From contig NW_014577395.1 in assembly GCF_000485595.1 (NCBI RefSeq), positions 36,761 through 72,490 on the forward strand: a stretch of 35,730 nucleotides of DNA, written 5' to 3'. The DNA is from Priapulus caudatus (Eukaryota; Priapulida; Priapulimorpha; Priapulimorphida; Priapulidae). How positions within the stretch are numbered: position 1 is the stretch's first letter; each line of letters begins with the position of its first letter. The notes under the pieces are model-generated. The model was not told where the DNA came from, made no database searches, and was given only the letters and a program-made list of their open reading frames with translations. The translations under genes and the position numbers were made by a program. Positions 12,796 to 22,919 of the stretch are shown here, one piece after another.

Positions 12796-15700
12796 GTCGG
12801 TTTGTCTGTCTGTCTGTCTGTCTCTCTATCTGTCTGTCTGTCTGTCTGCTGTCTGTCTTTCTCTTTGTCTGTCTGTCTGCCTGTCTGTCTGTCCATCTCT
12901 CTTTCTGGCTGTCTATGTGTTGATCTATCTATCCGTGTACATCTCAGCTGAGTGTTGTGTTGCATTACAGGGAGTGATGAAGAGAGAGCAGCTGTGATCA
13001 ATGCTCTCATGCGAGGACACAGCTCCAGCACGACTGCATACGACGTGCTGAAGGAAGACGTCATATTCACCCTTGACGACAAAGACGACGTTCTCATTGG
13101 CCAGCCGTTCTCCATCTTTCTGAAAATGGTGAGTTAGATGTCAAGGACAGGTCTAGGAAGGGCGTGACAGCCATGACATTTTTCAGTATGTGGCAAAGAT
13201 TTTTAAGTAGGAAAAAAAGATTAGGAGGAAATTAATACTTCAAGATAGAAAATACATAGATTGGTCCCATCAGATCATAACCAGATTTCTCTACTAATCT
13301 CTGTTGGGGTGGAGGTACCCCCAAACTCCCTCGGCTCCACATGCATGTGATCGCCCTTAAGGAAATCCTGCATGTTGCTCTGTTTGCCCCATATTGTTAT
13401 TACTGAGGATTGTAGTCACAGGAAAGCCATTGAAGATGTAAACTTGTACCTTAATAGAGCCAGCATTGTTAAATGAGTTGTTCAATAGTGACCATTAGTA
13501 CACCCAAACCTGTATGTAAGTTTCACTCAAGGGAAATGCCAAAAGAGTCCTTCGTAGTCAGGTGTTTGTTCTATAAAAGTAACCACTAACACAGTTGACT
13601 GTACAGTACTTAGTTGTGAATACATATTGTGGTGCATTTTAAGGGGGTGGTTTTGATACTGGAGCATATCACAACGTTATATAATTGTCAAATGATTTCA
13701 TGCGTTACCAACGTTGTCGTGTTTAGTAATGTTTATTAGAGTTCTTCCATTGTATAACTAAGAGAAAGGAATATAATGGTCTGTGTGCACTTGGCAGAAA
13801 AACACGTCGAAGGAAAAGCGTACGGTGGAGATAACAATGCACCTAGAAACAACTTACTACACTGGAGTGGTGGCCGAGAAGGTGAAGACTGAGAAGTTTA
13901 CAGTTGTCCTCGAGCCACTAAAAGGTATTTAATTGTTAAATATTTTTATTTATTTTGTATTTATGCATCCAATAGTTTCATAGCTTGGTTTGATAGAGTC
14001 CATAGACTTGTGTTTACCATTATAGCAAAATTATAGTGTGCTAAAGTAAAGGTAAAAGTAATGCACAACAAGGCAAATACTACTTTTACAATCATTGTTG
14101 AAATAATGATGGTGGTACAATTATATGACGTATTTTGCTATCAACTGGAAGTGACTATATGATTCTTATATGGGAACTGTGGAACTATCAATAATTTATT
14201 ATATCGTACAAGTATTGTCAGTTTGCCACAGTGTTAACATGTACACTGTAACATGTATTAACATGTAACATGTGTTCACAGTTGTATAACCATGTCACCA
14301 ATATGTGGGGTTGAGTAACTGTTTATCTATACTCACCTTCAAACTACTTTCTAGTGTTTCTGCAGTAGCCTGTGATGTAAAAATGTGAGAATTTTCCTGG
14401 TTTATTTCCTCTTACAGAGAATTTTAATGAATAAGCTTTCTTCATGGGGCTTTGCTGCTAATTAGTAACACAATTAACTTAATAATTAACTTGTAATAAC
14501 AAACTCACATATTTGCCTTTGTTACACCTTCGCAGATAATAAGAGTTCCATTACTGGTGTACCTGATGAATACCTGGATTTGCTCGTTGATCAGGCCGCG
14601 TTCCAGGTGTCTGCCATTGGTACTGTCAAAGAAACAAAGCAGGTGATATGCCTGAGTGACGACTTCCGTGTTCGTGCACCTGATGTCATTGTCAAGGTGA
14701 GTTTATGATTGTTAAATATATGCTTGTACATGCTCGGGAATACGTAATAAACACATTACGTTCATTATGCTTATCTTATCTGATATCATTTTCAGTGGAT
14801 GTACGGATGATATTTATATGGCAATGCGTCTTATGTCATTGTCAGTGTGAGTGTGTGTTGATAAGATTATGTGTGAGCACCTGACATCAGTAATGGTATC
14901 AGTAGTGGTATCAGTAGTGCGTATTAATCAAGTGCTTCTGCATGGGGCTGATGTACTTTGGTCTGGTCGTGTGTGGTTGATTGTGGGTCATTGCTATTGA
15001 TGTCAGTTTTTGTGCTAATGTATATTCTCTTTACAGCAAGTGCTTTTCTTCTGAAAAGAAAATAGTGTGTCGTTAGTAATCTTGCTGAGAAATACGTGAG
15101 CTTCCTGGCCGTAATAATATCACCTAAATAAATGTTAAGAAGAAGAAGAACGTTGCAACTCAACATCCTATATCCACAACGGGTTGTTTCAGTATTCGAA
15201 CTTAGTAAGTGGTTTAAAAAAGTTTGTTTGGAGGCAGATTTGCTTTAATGAGTGACCTACCTCTATTACAGTCTGACGGCAAGTGCCAAGTAGGCAAGCC
15301 ATGCAAGGTCGACGTCAAATTTGTCAATCCTCTGACGAAGATTCTGCACAAATGCATGTTTATCCTCGAAGCTCCTGGTTTAGAAAAACCACACGAAATC
15401 GCATGCAGGTAAGCACATGATACTCCTGGGCTCGAAATACGACAGTTGTACGAATAATAAACCTATATATGCCATCAGCTCTCAACAACATTTCCGAGGA
15501 CACTGCTGTGTGAAACTTATTAGAGATTGCAGAAATACCATCACGGCCTCCTGTTTGTATAAACGTAACGATTACGCCGTACCAAGATATTACATCATTG
15601 TGTTGAAATACGTATGTTACTTGATTGTTCCAAACGCAGAACCGAGCTATAGTATTCTATAGTATAACTATAGTATAGTATAACTACTCTATAGTATAGA

Positions 15701-16219
15701 ACCACCTATAGTATGTGGGAGTTGTGTATGTGTCATTGCAGCTTCTAGCGGTACTGGCCCATTAGTCAACTGTTAGCATTATTTAATTCCACTGTAGCAG
15801 CGCCTGTGTGCGCCGTGTTATCAGCTGATTTATTCACATCCTACCTGTGAAATAATTGTGATGTATCATGTTTCTGGTGAACTCTGATCAAGCAGTGCGT
15901 GTCTGTGCGCCGTGTTATCAGCTATAATTTATTCACATCCTATAGCTACCTGTGAAATAATTGTGAGGTTTCTGGTGAACTCTGATGCAGCAGCGCGTGT
16001 GTGCGTCGCATCACGAGCTAGTGTACTCACGCCACGCGTCTCTGCTATGCTTGCAGTAACGTCGAGGCGAAAGGCACGGCGTCGATGTCATACACGTGCC
16101 AGCCGAAGCACGCCGGCATGAAGACCATCCTCGTGAGCTTCACCTCGAAAGAGCTGTCCGATGCGGATGGATTCTTAACGGTAGATGTGAAGCCGGCAGC
16201 AACATCAGCACATCGTTAA
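2184..16219 (+). CDS. Transglutaminase (protein-glutamine gamma-glutamyltransferase), 18 exons
   Basis: This gene encodes a calcium-dependent enzyme that joins glutamine side chains to lysine amines, cross-linking proteins (known of the family). Exons: 2184-2289, 4137-4226, 5902-6053, 6805-6896, 7931-8084, 8439-8511, 8648-8766, 9366-9473, 9874-10048, 10502-10640, 10858-10961, 11577-11745, 12246-12340, 12971-13128, 13798-13924, 14536-14696, 15272-15408, 16057-16219. They sum to 2322 bases, 773 residues plus stop, with every junction in phase. An N-terminal extension (1 to about 70) precedes the Transglut_N domain (RRGQ at 108-111). The core has Trp325 and the triad Cys347 (GQCWVFSGV), His406 (NFHVWNE) and Asp429 (IDATPQE). 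Calcium-site residues include Asn469/Asp471 (AEVNAD) and SDEER at 527-531. Two C-terminal beta domains fill about 560-773. There is no signal peptide, which is normal for the family. Human TG2 spaces Cys-His-Asp at 58 and 23; here it is 59 and 23. It looks complete and active. The orthologue class (annulin or TGM type) is not resolved, and the first two exons are the least certain. Confidence 0.96.
3371..3475. repeat. Nested inverted repeats (cloverleaf-like) in intron 1
   Basis: An outer 11-bp perfect stem (GAGTAAGATAA at 3371-3381 with its complement at 3465-3475) encloses two further hairpins. One is built on ATTACCCC/GGGGTAT (about 3380-3419) and one on AATAACAG/CTGTTATT (about 3423-3450). 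The pattern looks like a small palindromic element; I found no second copy in this window. Confidence 0.65.
4137..4226 (+). CDS. Transglutaminase exon 2 (candidate)
   Basis: A 90-base exon, phase 1 on both sides, between acceptor ttccag and donor CGAG|gtactg. It encodes [17 protein letters not shown], then [13 protein letters not shown]. The in-frame ATG at 4139 could be an alternative start. Support is phase and splice fit only. It is low-complexity, as N-terminal extensions of transglutaminases often are. Confidence 0.5.
4985..5140. repeat. G-tract repeat fragment in intron 2
   Basis: On the minus strand this contains two runs of 9-10 G (complements at about 5007-5015 and 5103-5112), each next to a GAAATTT motif, separated by about 80 bases. 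It resembles the G-tract repeat fragments elsewhere in the window, and no open frame is retained. Confidence 0.45.
5902..6053 (+). CDS. Transglutaminase exon 3 (start of Transglut_N domain)
   Basis: Encodes residues 66-116 and ends in [11 protein letters not shown], the signature strand of the transglutaminase N-terminal domain. The acceptor is catcacag and the donor ACC|gtaagt, leaving in phase 0. Confidence 0.92.
6262..6577. mobile_element. Pogo/Tigger-like MITE with TA target duplication
   Basis: The right end reads, as reverse complement, CAGTAGAAGTCCGAAAATCC; the left end reads CAGAAATCCAAAAATCCGG. Both are directly flanked by TA (6260-6261 and 6578-6579). AATCCGGA-type repeats recur near the ends. 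The element is 316 bp and non-coding, inserted in intron 3. The CAG terminus and TA duplication are known pogo-group traits; assignment to that group is my inference. Confidence 0.7.
6805..6896 (+). CDS. Transglutaminase exon 4
   Basis: Follows acceptor gattgcag and encodes [20 protein letters not shown], ending in ISRGT. This matches the family's N-domain strand that closes with a GTR/GTK motif; the Arg codon is split by the phase-2 intron. Confidence 0.9.
6952..7712. mobile_element. Foldback element with about 240-bp inverted arms
   Basis: The left arm (about 6952-7195) and right arm (about 7468-7712) are near-identical inverted copies. Both ends carry ATCAAGAGCGTATAAAGAA. The arms flank about 270 bp of unique sequence. 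The open frames in the arms mirror each other and are not genes. Related termini recur at 33870-33926 and, more loosely, at 34732-34778. It lies in intron 4. Confidence 0.85.
7931..8084 (+). CDS. Transglutaminase exon 5
   Basis: Completes the split Arg and encodes [20 protein letters not shown] through [13 protein letters not shown]. This is the second half of the N-terminal beta-sandwich, with the family's PxGxW-type strand. It leaves in phase 0. Confidence 0.92.
8439..8511 (+). CDS. Transglutaminase exon 6
   Basis: Encodes [20 protein letters not shown] followed by PWVK. The YVLFNPW motif is the signature at the junction of the N-domain and catalytic core. Acceptor cattttag; donor AAAG|gtatgt. 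Confidence 0.93.
8648..8766 (+). CDS. Transglutaminase exon 7 (core begins)
   Basis: Encodes [20 protein letters not shown], then [26 protein letters not shown] and WNFGQ are diagnostic core motifs. It is 119 bases, a length that recurs in vertebrate transglutaminase genes as I remember them. Confidence 0.95.
9366..9473 (+). CDS. Transglutaminase exon 8
   Basis: Encodes residues 263-298, [18 protein letters not shown] through [14 protein letters not shown], the core helix segment ahead of the active-site exon. Phase 0 on both sides. Confidence 0.94.
9874..10048 (+). CDS. Transglutaminase exon 9 (active-site cysteine)
   Basis: Encodes residues 299-356. Trp325 in [10 protein letters not shown] aligns with the oxyanion-stabilising Trp of TG2. 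The nucleophile Cys347 (codon 10018-10020) sits in [11 protein letters not shown]. An additional Cys343 lies four residues before the nucleophile. Confidence 0.97.
10249..10298. repeat. Perfect 22-bp hairpin in intron 9
   Basis: Arms 10249-10270 and 10277-10298 are exact inverted copies around the 6-base loop AGACAT. The core of the stem is TCAGGAGTCTATCAAT. In RNA the same sequence would form a 22-bp stem. No mature-small-RNA evidence can be read from sequence. Confidence 0.85.
10502..10640 (+). CDS. Transglutaminase exon 10
   Basis: Encodes the conserved [19 protein letters not shown] segment through MDSIW, joining the active-site Cys to the catalytic His. It is 139 bases with phases 1 and 2, and donor CTG|gtgagt. 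Confidence 0.96.
10858..10961 (+). CDS. Transglutaminase exon 11 (catalytic His and Asp)
   Basis: Encodes [16 protein letters not shown], then [15 protein letters not shown]. His406 has codon 10865-10867 and Asp429 has codon 10934-10936. The exon is 104 bases. The donor gtggga is weaker than its neighbours. Confidence 0.96.
11361..11516. repeat. Self-complementary minisatellite in intron 11
   Basis: About 155 bases of permuted ACACATGTGTAA and TGTTTAAACATG units. Each unit is itself near-palindromic, so the array can fold in many registers. It ends 60 bases before the exon 12 acceptor. Confidence 0.9.
11577..11745 (+). CDS. Transglutaminase exon 12 (calcium site)
   Basis: Encodes [19 protein letters not shown], then [13 protein letters not shown] and on to MDTNG. 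AEVNAD carries Asn469 and Asp471, matching TG2 calcium-site residues. The motif reads FCAGP where TG2 has CCGP, so the vicinal Cys pair used for redox control in TG2 is not present. Confidence 0.95.
11805..12052. repeat. Minisatellite, about 35-bp unit, in intron 12
   Basis: About seven diverged tandem copies, each with TTAGCTTG, a TTCTACTGCAATT core and GTGAAC or CTGAAC. Unit length drifts between about 35 and 40 bases. No open frame runs through it. Confidence 0.88.
12246..12340 (+). CDS. Transglutaminase exon 13
   Basis: Encodes [16 protein letters not shown], then [13 protein letters not shown]. This is the family's VGxxISTK and DIT-YK segment at the end of the core. Acceptor ttttgcag; phase-1 donor. 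Confidence 0.93.
12751..12913. repeat. (TCTG)n microsatellite in intron 13
   Basis: About 160 bases of TCTG with TCTC/TCTA interruptions, ending about 57 bases before the exon 14 acceptor at 12970. The Cys-Leu-Ser-Val open frames are artefacts. Confidence 0.95.
12971..13128 (+). CDS. Transglutaminase exon 14
   Basis: Encodes [19 protein letters not shown] through [11 protein letters not shown]. The SDEER start supplies the acidic residues of a core calcium site; the rest links the core to the first C-terminal beta domain. Confidence 0.93.
13798..13924 (+). CDS. Transglutaminase exon 15
   Basis: Encodes [20 protein letters not shown] and [20 protein letters not shown]. The alternating strands and YTG motif are typical of the first C-terminal domain. 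Confidence 0.92.
14536..14696 (+). CDS. Transglutaminase exon 16
   Basis: Completes a split Asp and encodes residues 621-674, ending [13 protein letters not shown]. It covers the end of the first C-terminal domain and the start of the second. Phase 0 donor AAG|gtgagt. Confidence 0.92.
15272..15408 (+). CDS. Transglutaminase exon 17
   Basis: Encodes [20 protein letters not shown] and [20 protein letters not shown]. This is the family's V-F-NPL-x-L strand pattern of the second C-terminal domain. Phase 2 donor CAG|gtaagc. Confidence 0.93.
15646..15714. repeat. CTATAGTAT palindromic cluster in intron 17
   Basis: Repeated TATAGTAT/ATACTATA-type units, each partly self-complementary, over about 70 bases. 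It could form small hairpins. Nothing suggests coding. Confidence 0.7.
15798..16010. repeat. Two-and-a-bit tandem copies of a 95-98 bp unit, intron 17
   Basis: Copies start at 15798, 15893 and 15991 (the last partial). Each has GTGTTATCAGCT, TTATTCACATCCTA, CCTGTGAAATAATTGTGA and TTTCTGGTGAACTCTGAT. The duplication ends about 45 bases before the exon 18 acceptor. Confidence 0.9.
16057..16219 (+). CDS. Transglutaminase exon 18 (C terminus and stop)
   Basis: Encodes [20 protein letters not shown] through [15 protein letters not shown], then TAA at 16217-16219. The final strand and the total length agree with the family. The acceptor is cttgcag. Confidence 0.95.
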
Positions 16220-16367
16220 GAGCTGAACCTGGGACGGTGCAGTAACAACTAAACTTGAATAAGCTCAGTGCGGGCTTGGCCTGCGTGGCGCAGTAACAGC
16301 TAAACCTGGGCCAGTGTAGTTGGAGGTAAAACTGAAACCCACCGTGCCCATTTGGTGGTGCTGTAGC
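16220..16367 (+). other. Transglutaminase 3' untranslated region, extent unknown
   Basis: Contains two imperfect copies of GCAGTAACARCTAAAC (about 16239 and 16288). I see no clear AATAAA close downstream, so the cleavage site cannot be placed. Confidence 0.5.
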
Positions 16368-16538
<171 letters not shown>

Positions 16539-16539
16539 T

Positions 16540-19120
16540 TTCTTGCTCACCCATGCTCTTGACGTCTTGCTATGACAGATGGTGGAGGATGTATACTGGT
16601 GTGGGCGACTATTTTTTCGACTTTGTGCTACTTTTGGAAAAGCATATGCGTAATACTGCTTGTTCGAAAAAAAAAGAAAACTAATCAAGAAGCATATTGA
16701 TCAAAAGATGATGGGATGGATTCAAATGTTTTGTATGAAGGGGAAGAAGAATAGAGTTTGTGACTATGCATGCACATTATGGTGTTCAATTTATAGTTGC
16801 TTCCACAATCAAACTGCCCAATATTGTCGTTGCAATCATGTATTCTCTGCTAGCAATACGAAATTACGTTTGGCAGAAGATATCTTATTCTTCTCTATCA
16901 GTACTTCGAAGTTCCTATCTATCATTCTGCTAACATTTGATATGTCTTTGTTAAGGATTAGAGGAATTTAATATGTTGCTAACGGTTCTTGGGTAAAACA
17001 AAAATGAAAAAATCAAATCTGCTTTGGTATATGCAAGGCGAAAAATATTGTAAAATTGTTTTCTAAACTAAAGTGACAAAAATGTTCAAGAAAAAGGCAA
17101 GATAAAACAAAGTTGGCTTTAATCACTAACCACTCATGCCATTGCTGAAATTTCAACACAACTTATAATCTAGGTGAATGTTTTTTTCAAGCTTTTGATG
17201 CTGCTATGCGAAATATGGAAATTTGAATTTTTGTCAAGTTGTTATTTTAATACTCACATATATACACACACACATATATATATATATATTCTGTGATTAG
17301 TAAGAAAACTGCCCAGCCTATATTGACTGCACGATCTATCAAATAATGTATTATTTCTCCATGCTAATTAATCTGTTATTGATTTACTGTATATTCCGCA
17401 GTTCTATCTCGGTAGATATTGTACGTACTGCCGTATCTCTCCTTAGAGCATTAATTAGAGTATGTTTTGCCGTGTTTTCCCCAAGAGGTAGCTACATAAC
17501 GTTGATGCTGCTGTTTTGCATATCGACTATCTGGCAGCCCACCACTACCACCAGTCAGTGGAACTTGTGCTATTATGCTTCGCTGATAGATCTGTGTAAC
17601 CCTGGTGTGCGTGGTGTAAGATCTGTGTTACGTTAGTTTTATTTCTTCAACTGTTAAAAACGCATTATGTGTGTGCAATTGCTTAACAGGGTTGAAATAA
17701 GATTACAATAGAGGTTGACAGCTAGGCCCTAGGTGTTTTAGGGGTTTTATTAACAGCTGATGAGATTATTGTCGCTAGGATATAGGTATACTGATGCCGT
17801 CTATCTCACAAACTTGGCAGCAAGATGTTAGTTGTTAAAAATCACTGCCGTATGAATTTAGTAGGCTTTATGGCGTTGTTTTTAGATTTATAGGGTATAT
17901 GGTAATGTCAAGGAAGAAGTTTCTTTATATGTAGCAGCTAGCACTGAGCGCCTTGTCATAATGTATGTGACAGATACAAGGCGAGATATGCGAGGTGATA
18001 TTGTATGCAAGGACTGTAGTTTTAAGTATTAACAACTCGAGTTTACAAATAATTTTTTCTACTTTTAAAAGTTGAACTAGAACTTTACATGTGAAAATTT
18101 GCGTTGAAAAAAAAACCACTCTAAACAACGTTTTTAGTGTATCGTCTGTTGGTTTTATGTGTGTGCGTCCCCGTGTGCGCGTGTTCGTATGTGGGGATGT
18201 AAGACTAGAATCTTGATGGGAGCTGCTTTCGTACAAAAGAAATATTGATGTATGGTGCGTTGGTAAGAGGAACATTTATTATCATGAACGTTTTTCATGT
18301 TGAGTCGCTTGAATTCGATAAAGCTGTCTAACATTGATATTAATATAACGGTTTGTTGGCTGGAGGATGATAAAGATATCTGGGTAAATGTATATAGGGG
18401 CCTACGTGTAGCTAGACTGAGATACATCAAACACCGAAACGATCCAACAGAAAAATAATTACTGTCGATCGCTCTTACGGGGCAGGCACCGTCTGGTTAC
18501 GGTGTTAGTTCCTCTTCGTTATATAGGAACACCATTGGTTCTACATTTCGCTTTCCAAATTCAGCCGTCGTTTCCAAAGCTGAGCAGCGGTGTTAGTTTC
18601 GTGGGTTTCTGTCTTGGTCTCTAATCACGATCGTGCGAAATATGTTCTCTTGCATTCACGGTCGTCGTCGATGGTTGTCGTTGTGGACGTCGATCTGTAT
18701 ATAGAACTTCCACACGCACATACGCCGGCCACCATTTGCGGCCTCGTTTGCAAGTAATAGTTCACTTAGCCGTTACCGTACTGTCTGATATATTTTCGGT
18801 TTTCGAACTTATATCTCAACAACGACACGTCCAACACTCCAAAATTACCGTACACAGATTTATGCAGAACTTCGACTATGACTCGGCAAATTATGTCCAC
18901 TATCTTTGAGACTAACAATTTACTACCAGGGCAGTATACATCTGTTGACTATGCTTATATTGCAAAAGCAAACTGTAAAACTACAGCGCAATTTAAAAAA
19001 AGAAAGAAATTTTATCACCTTATCATTAGGGTAAATAATATTCTATACACCGGATGTGAATCGATCATATTGATAATGGATGACGTGAAATAATTCCCTT
19101 TGTAAATAATAAATTTGTCG
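16540..19120. other. No gene recognised
   Basis: AT-rich intergenic DNA with a short CA/TA microsatellite at about 17258-17290. The open frames (for example 17346-17636 and the minus-strand ones at 17925-18430) show no family motif and no convincing paired splice sites. Confidence 0.5.
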
Positions 19121-19130
19121 ACTAGTAATG

Positions 19131-19255
19131 CTGATGCAGGGGCGGCGCCGCGTTTTTAAAAGTAGGGGGGCCCAATTGAAGGAGCGAAGCGACCGAGCAG
19201 GGGAGGGTGTGGGAGGGGGGTTTCCCCCCTCCGACAGCAGGGAGCTTTTGCAATT
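19131..19255. mobile_element. G-tract repeat fragment, possible hAT-like terminus
   Basis: Begins GATGCAGGGGCGGCGCCGCG, followed by T/A runs and GGGGGGCCC, and contains GGGGGGTTTCCCCCC. A similar start (GATGCAGTGGCGTACGCAGG) occurs at about 19897. A CAGNGGCG end is seen in some hAT-type elements, so the assignment is tentative. Confidence 0.4.
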
Positions 19256-19259
19256 TTTG

Positions 19260-19896
19260 CACTAAAATGGAGCGATCTGGTGCACATCGAAGGTGAAAAT
19301 TTCAAAATTTCAAATGGAAGAAAAACGGAAATAACACCTTTTCAGTACATGTCTATGTACATGTCAACTATAGTGAAGTATATAATTTGCATCAATATGA
19401 ATACATGTAATAGGAATAAAGAATATGAAATAGTGAATCTTTTTCAAGGCGTACAGAAATTTCCATTTTCTTCAACCTGGTAATAGTTCAAAAATAACTC
19501 GACTAGCTTTTATCTTTAGTTTATCTTCATGTTGCTGACAACAGTTTTGCCTTTAAAAACCCAAGCTGCTAGGTTATTACATAACGAATACATCAACTAT
19601 TTATTAATTAAAAAGACTTAAGAACTAAAGTGCAAACTAAACTAAAAGAATAAAAGGAACTATATAAAATTTATACACAAAACTAACACAGACCTTGAGC
19701 TTGCAGGCTTCAACTAAGAATAAACAAGTTCGTCTTACAGAAACTATTCAATATTCATAAATAAATATCAACCATCTACTTAGATATAAAGTCCCAGAAA
19801 GCAGAGGTGACCCATGAAAATATATAATTATTTTATATATTTCAAGTTTTTAATTTTCTCTGTAGACCTACTAATGATGTCCTACCTATGAGTTGA
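19260..19896. other. No gene recognised
   Basis: AT-rich DNA with no coding or RNA signal that I can support. Confidence 0.45.
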
Positions 19897-19990
19897 TGCA
19901 GTGGCGTACGCAGGATTTTAGAAAGGGGGGGGGTGTTAGGAGCACGCGAAGGGGGGTTCTGGGGGGGCTCTCCTCCAGGATTATAGCACC
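19897..19990. mobile_element. G-tract repeat fragment, same type as 19131
   Basis: GATGCAGTGGCGTACGCAGG is followed by TTTTAGAAA and a nine-G run, then GGGGGGTTCTGGGGGGGCTC. It shares order and motif with the fragment at 19131. Confidence 0.4.
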
Positions 19991-20398
19991 CCTCAGATGA
20001 GTTTTATGCGCAAAGAAAAGGGGGACCCGACAAACTAGACCAAGACCAAGAAAACTGATCAACGCACGCCGGAAACGGTAAAGATTACTCTGATAGCCGG
20101 GTGTGCGCTTGCAGGCGTTGGACTGGGGTGGGTGTCCAGGGGTAGATAAATGATTATCAAGCTGCGTACGCAATAAAGTTTATTTCTTGCGTAAGAGCGT
20201 GTGTGGGTACGTGCAAATTCGACGTGTCTCCATAAGTTTGGCGATTTATCAACGCAGTTATTAGTAAATTTCGTCAGCGAATATTTACGAGCGTGAGTCT
20301 AACAGGTCTATCCAGCCACAGGTCTTTTAGTGCGATTCAGTCAACGAGCAAAATTTACGTAACGAAACCCTTTGCGTAGGGAAGTGCTGTATGTGTCA

Positions 20399-20489
20399 AG
20401 AGAGAAGAGAGAGGAATGGATGAAAGAGAGCGAGAGAGAGAGAGACGAGCAGAGAAGAAGAGAGAGAGAGAGAGAGAGCGATGAGAAGC

Positions 20490-20569
<80 letters not shown>

Positions 20570-21128
20570 GAGAGGTGCGTGCCGTGTCGTGCGTGCGTGC
20601 GGCGTGTCGTGAGTGCGGGGTGGTGTGTGTCGTGTGAGAGAGAGAGGGGGTGTCGTGTTGTGGTTGGTATGGTGACAGACAGAGAGAGAGAGCCACGGAG
20701 GAGAGAGAGAGAGAGAGAGAGGAGGGAAGGGAGGGAAAGATGAGGGAGAGAGATAGAAGAGTAAGAAGAAGAGAGAGAGAGAGAGAGAGGGAAGAGAGCG
20801 TAAGAGACGGAGTAGAGCGCGTGCAGGAAGCGGAGAGAGAGAGACGAGAGTAAGAGATGAGAGAAATAGAGAACGGCGAGGAGAAAGCAGAGAGGTTATG
20901 TGTGTGCGCACGCCGACGCGCGCACGCGGGTGTACGTGTGTGAGAGAGAGAGCTGTGACGTGATGTGCTTGGTGCTGTCTTGCTGCTGGGTGTGGTGTTG
21001 TGTGGTGGTGCTGTTCTGTGTGTGCTGTGCGTGGCGTGCGTCCGGTATGTTCAGGCAGCAGCGTGGCGGGGCGTGTGTGTGCGCTGCGTGAGAGTAGAGA
21101 GAGAGTAGAGAGAGAGAGAGAGAGAGGC
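20399..21128. repeat. GA-rich purine block
   Basis: About 730 bases, mostly GAGA runs on the + strand, interrupted by GTGCGTG-type stretches. The long open frames (Arg-Glu on +, 256-residue Ser-Leu on -) arise from the repeat itself and have no codon or domain support. Confidence 0.9.
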
Positions 21129-21517
21129 TGTGCGTTTTGTGCTGGTGTGTTGTTTAGTGCAATCAAAATACTGATCCCAAACTACGTACATCTACAGCCA
21201 GTCGATCAAACGTGTCATAGGCCTACACTCATAGTTAAAAAAAGCTTGCGTTGATAGCAGAGGAGATGCAGTAAACGTGGAAATTCTGAAATCTCCCATA
21301 TGTTATAGGTCAAACTTGGCAACGATAGAACATAAATATGTTGGCCAAGCAATCGCAATTCTGTCCAATCTACGAAATCTGCCGTACTGTGTGGCAGCCT
21401 CATGGAACTGTAGCACCTAAAACCCACGCATGATAAACCTGTTGGTAAGTCGGATCCTCTTAACCGTCTTCGTGCTCCTTCTTTCTTTTTTTCTCTCTTT
21501 TGTTGGAATCTCAGGGG

Positions 21518-21722
21518 GGGATATATTGTAGCAGGCCACCGCCCCTCCTTTAAGAGGCATGGGAATTCAGGGATGCATCCCCTCCATCCCCATCGGATTT
21601 ACGCCGTTTAGTGACTTGCGGAGCGCTGCGGCCATAGCGCGTAGCGCTGGCACGGCAGCGGAAATCGGGGGACGCGGGGTGCTCGAGGGGGTCTCCCCCG
21701 AGTTTGAAAGAAAAATGAAAAT
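21518..21722. repeat. Repeat fragment with GGGGGTCTCCCCC hairpin
   Basis: Has CAGGCCACCGCCCC near the left side and GAGGGGGTCTCCCCCGAG near the right, followed by an A-rich GAAAATCCGCC. This layout is shared loosely with the G-tract repeats at 19131. No coding capacity is seen. Confidence 0.35.
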
Positions 21723-22419
21723 CCGCCTAAAAATACCGCATTCCCTTGCACATTTTTCTGTATTATATCATATCTTTACTTGTTGTTGTTTCATTAAAAT
21801 CATCATGATTTTGGATCAGAATCAGAACATATTTGTCATCATCAGCCATTCCTCCTAGGCGTACTGCACACAATCATTTTTATTGGCTAATAAGCCTAAA
21901 GAAAAATTACCATGTTCATCGGGCCTCACACCTTGCCAATACTATCAGTCGTGCAACGAAATTACAAGTCATCGATCATTATATATATTAGTACCGTGCC
22001 AATCGACATACACAGCCAGGTTCGCATATCTTTCTACTTATATTGTAGGAGAGTTGAAAAAAGGTGCGACTAGCGGTCACTTAGATGTGTGTGGTTAATA
22101 AAAAAAAAAATCCTAATATACCTTATGCCTGTCCGATTCATAAAAAAAATTCAAATATCAGCAAACTAGCCGCCTCATTTCTACCTTACGCAAAAATAGA
22201 GAGAGAGCTGTCCCAAAAAATGAGTTATTTTAATGATGAAAAAGATGCAGAGAAACCGCCTAAATGCAATCAGCGTAAAACGGCCGTTTCCATTGCATGT
22301 TAGAATAACGTCTTAGGATGCTAGAAGTAGGGAGGATATCTTTTTAGCTACAGCCGTATTGCTGGATGTTTAGCACAACATACAAAAACTATAATATAAG
22401 CAGATCAATAGGGCCCTCA
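21723..22419. other. No gene recognised
   Basis: AT-rich intergenic sequence with short open frames only and no recognisable motif. Confidence 0.45.
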
Positions 22420-22422
22420 CTG

Positions 22423-22690
22423 TTCTCTCTCCCTTCCTTTTCCACTTTTTCTCTGGTCTCTCCATCTTCACACCACACAAACCTCTCATCCTCTCTCTTC
22501 TCATCTTTTAATCTTAATTCTCATCTCCATTTCCTCTCATCTCTCTCTCCATATGCTCTCTCACTCTCAAGTCATCTCTATTTCACTATGTTATCACATA
22601 AAAACCCTCACCATTCATATCTCGTTGTACGCGTCTCCCTCTCCTCTCTCTCTTCTTCCTCTCTCGGTCTCTCTCTCTCTACTCTCTCTG

Positions 22691-22721
<31 letters not shown>

Positions 22722-22823
22722 CTCCCCGCCCTCTCTCATCTCTCCTCTCTTTCTCCCGATCTCTCTCTCTCTCTCTCGTCTTCTCTCTCTCTCTCACTCG
22801 TTCCTATGGTCATCTCTCTCTGA
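22423..22823. repeat. TC-rich pyrimidine block
   Basis: About 400 bases of CTCT/TTCC on the + strand, the mirror composition of the GA block 1.3 kb upstream. Its Ser-Leu open frames (22366-22918) are artefacts. Confidence 0.9.
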
Positions 22824-22919
22824 GCCTGTGGTTATTCAATCAGTATCAAAGTACTATTCCTTCTCCTCTATTGTTTAAAAAATGTTGTTTGTGGGACAAA
22901 GGCAAAGGGGGTGTTTAAC

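Noticed and set aside
12683-13115. Cys-Leu-Ser and Asp-Arg-Gln-Thr open frames
   Set aside because: Generated by the TCTG microsatellite.
20396-21166. 256-residue open frame on the minus strand
   Set aside because: Ser/Leu/His-rich product of the GA/TC low-complexity block, with matching open frames on the other strand; no start context or domain.
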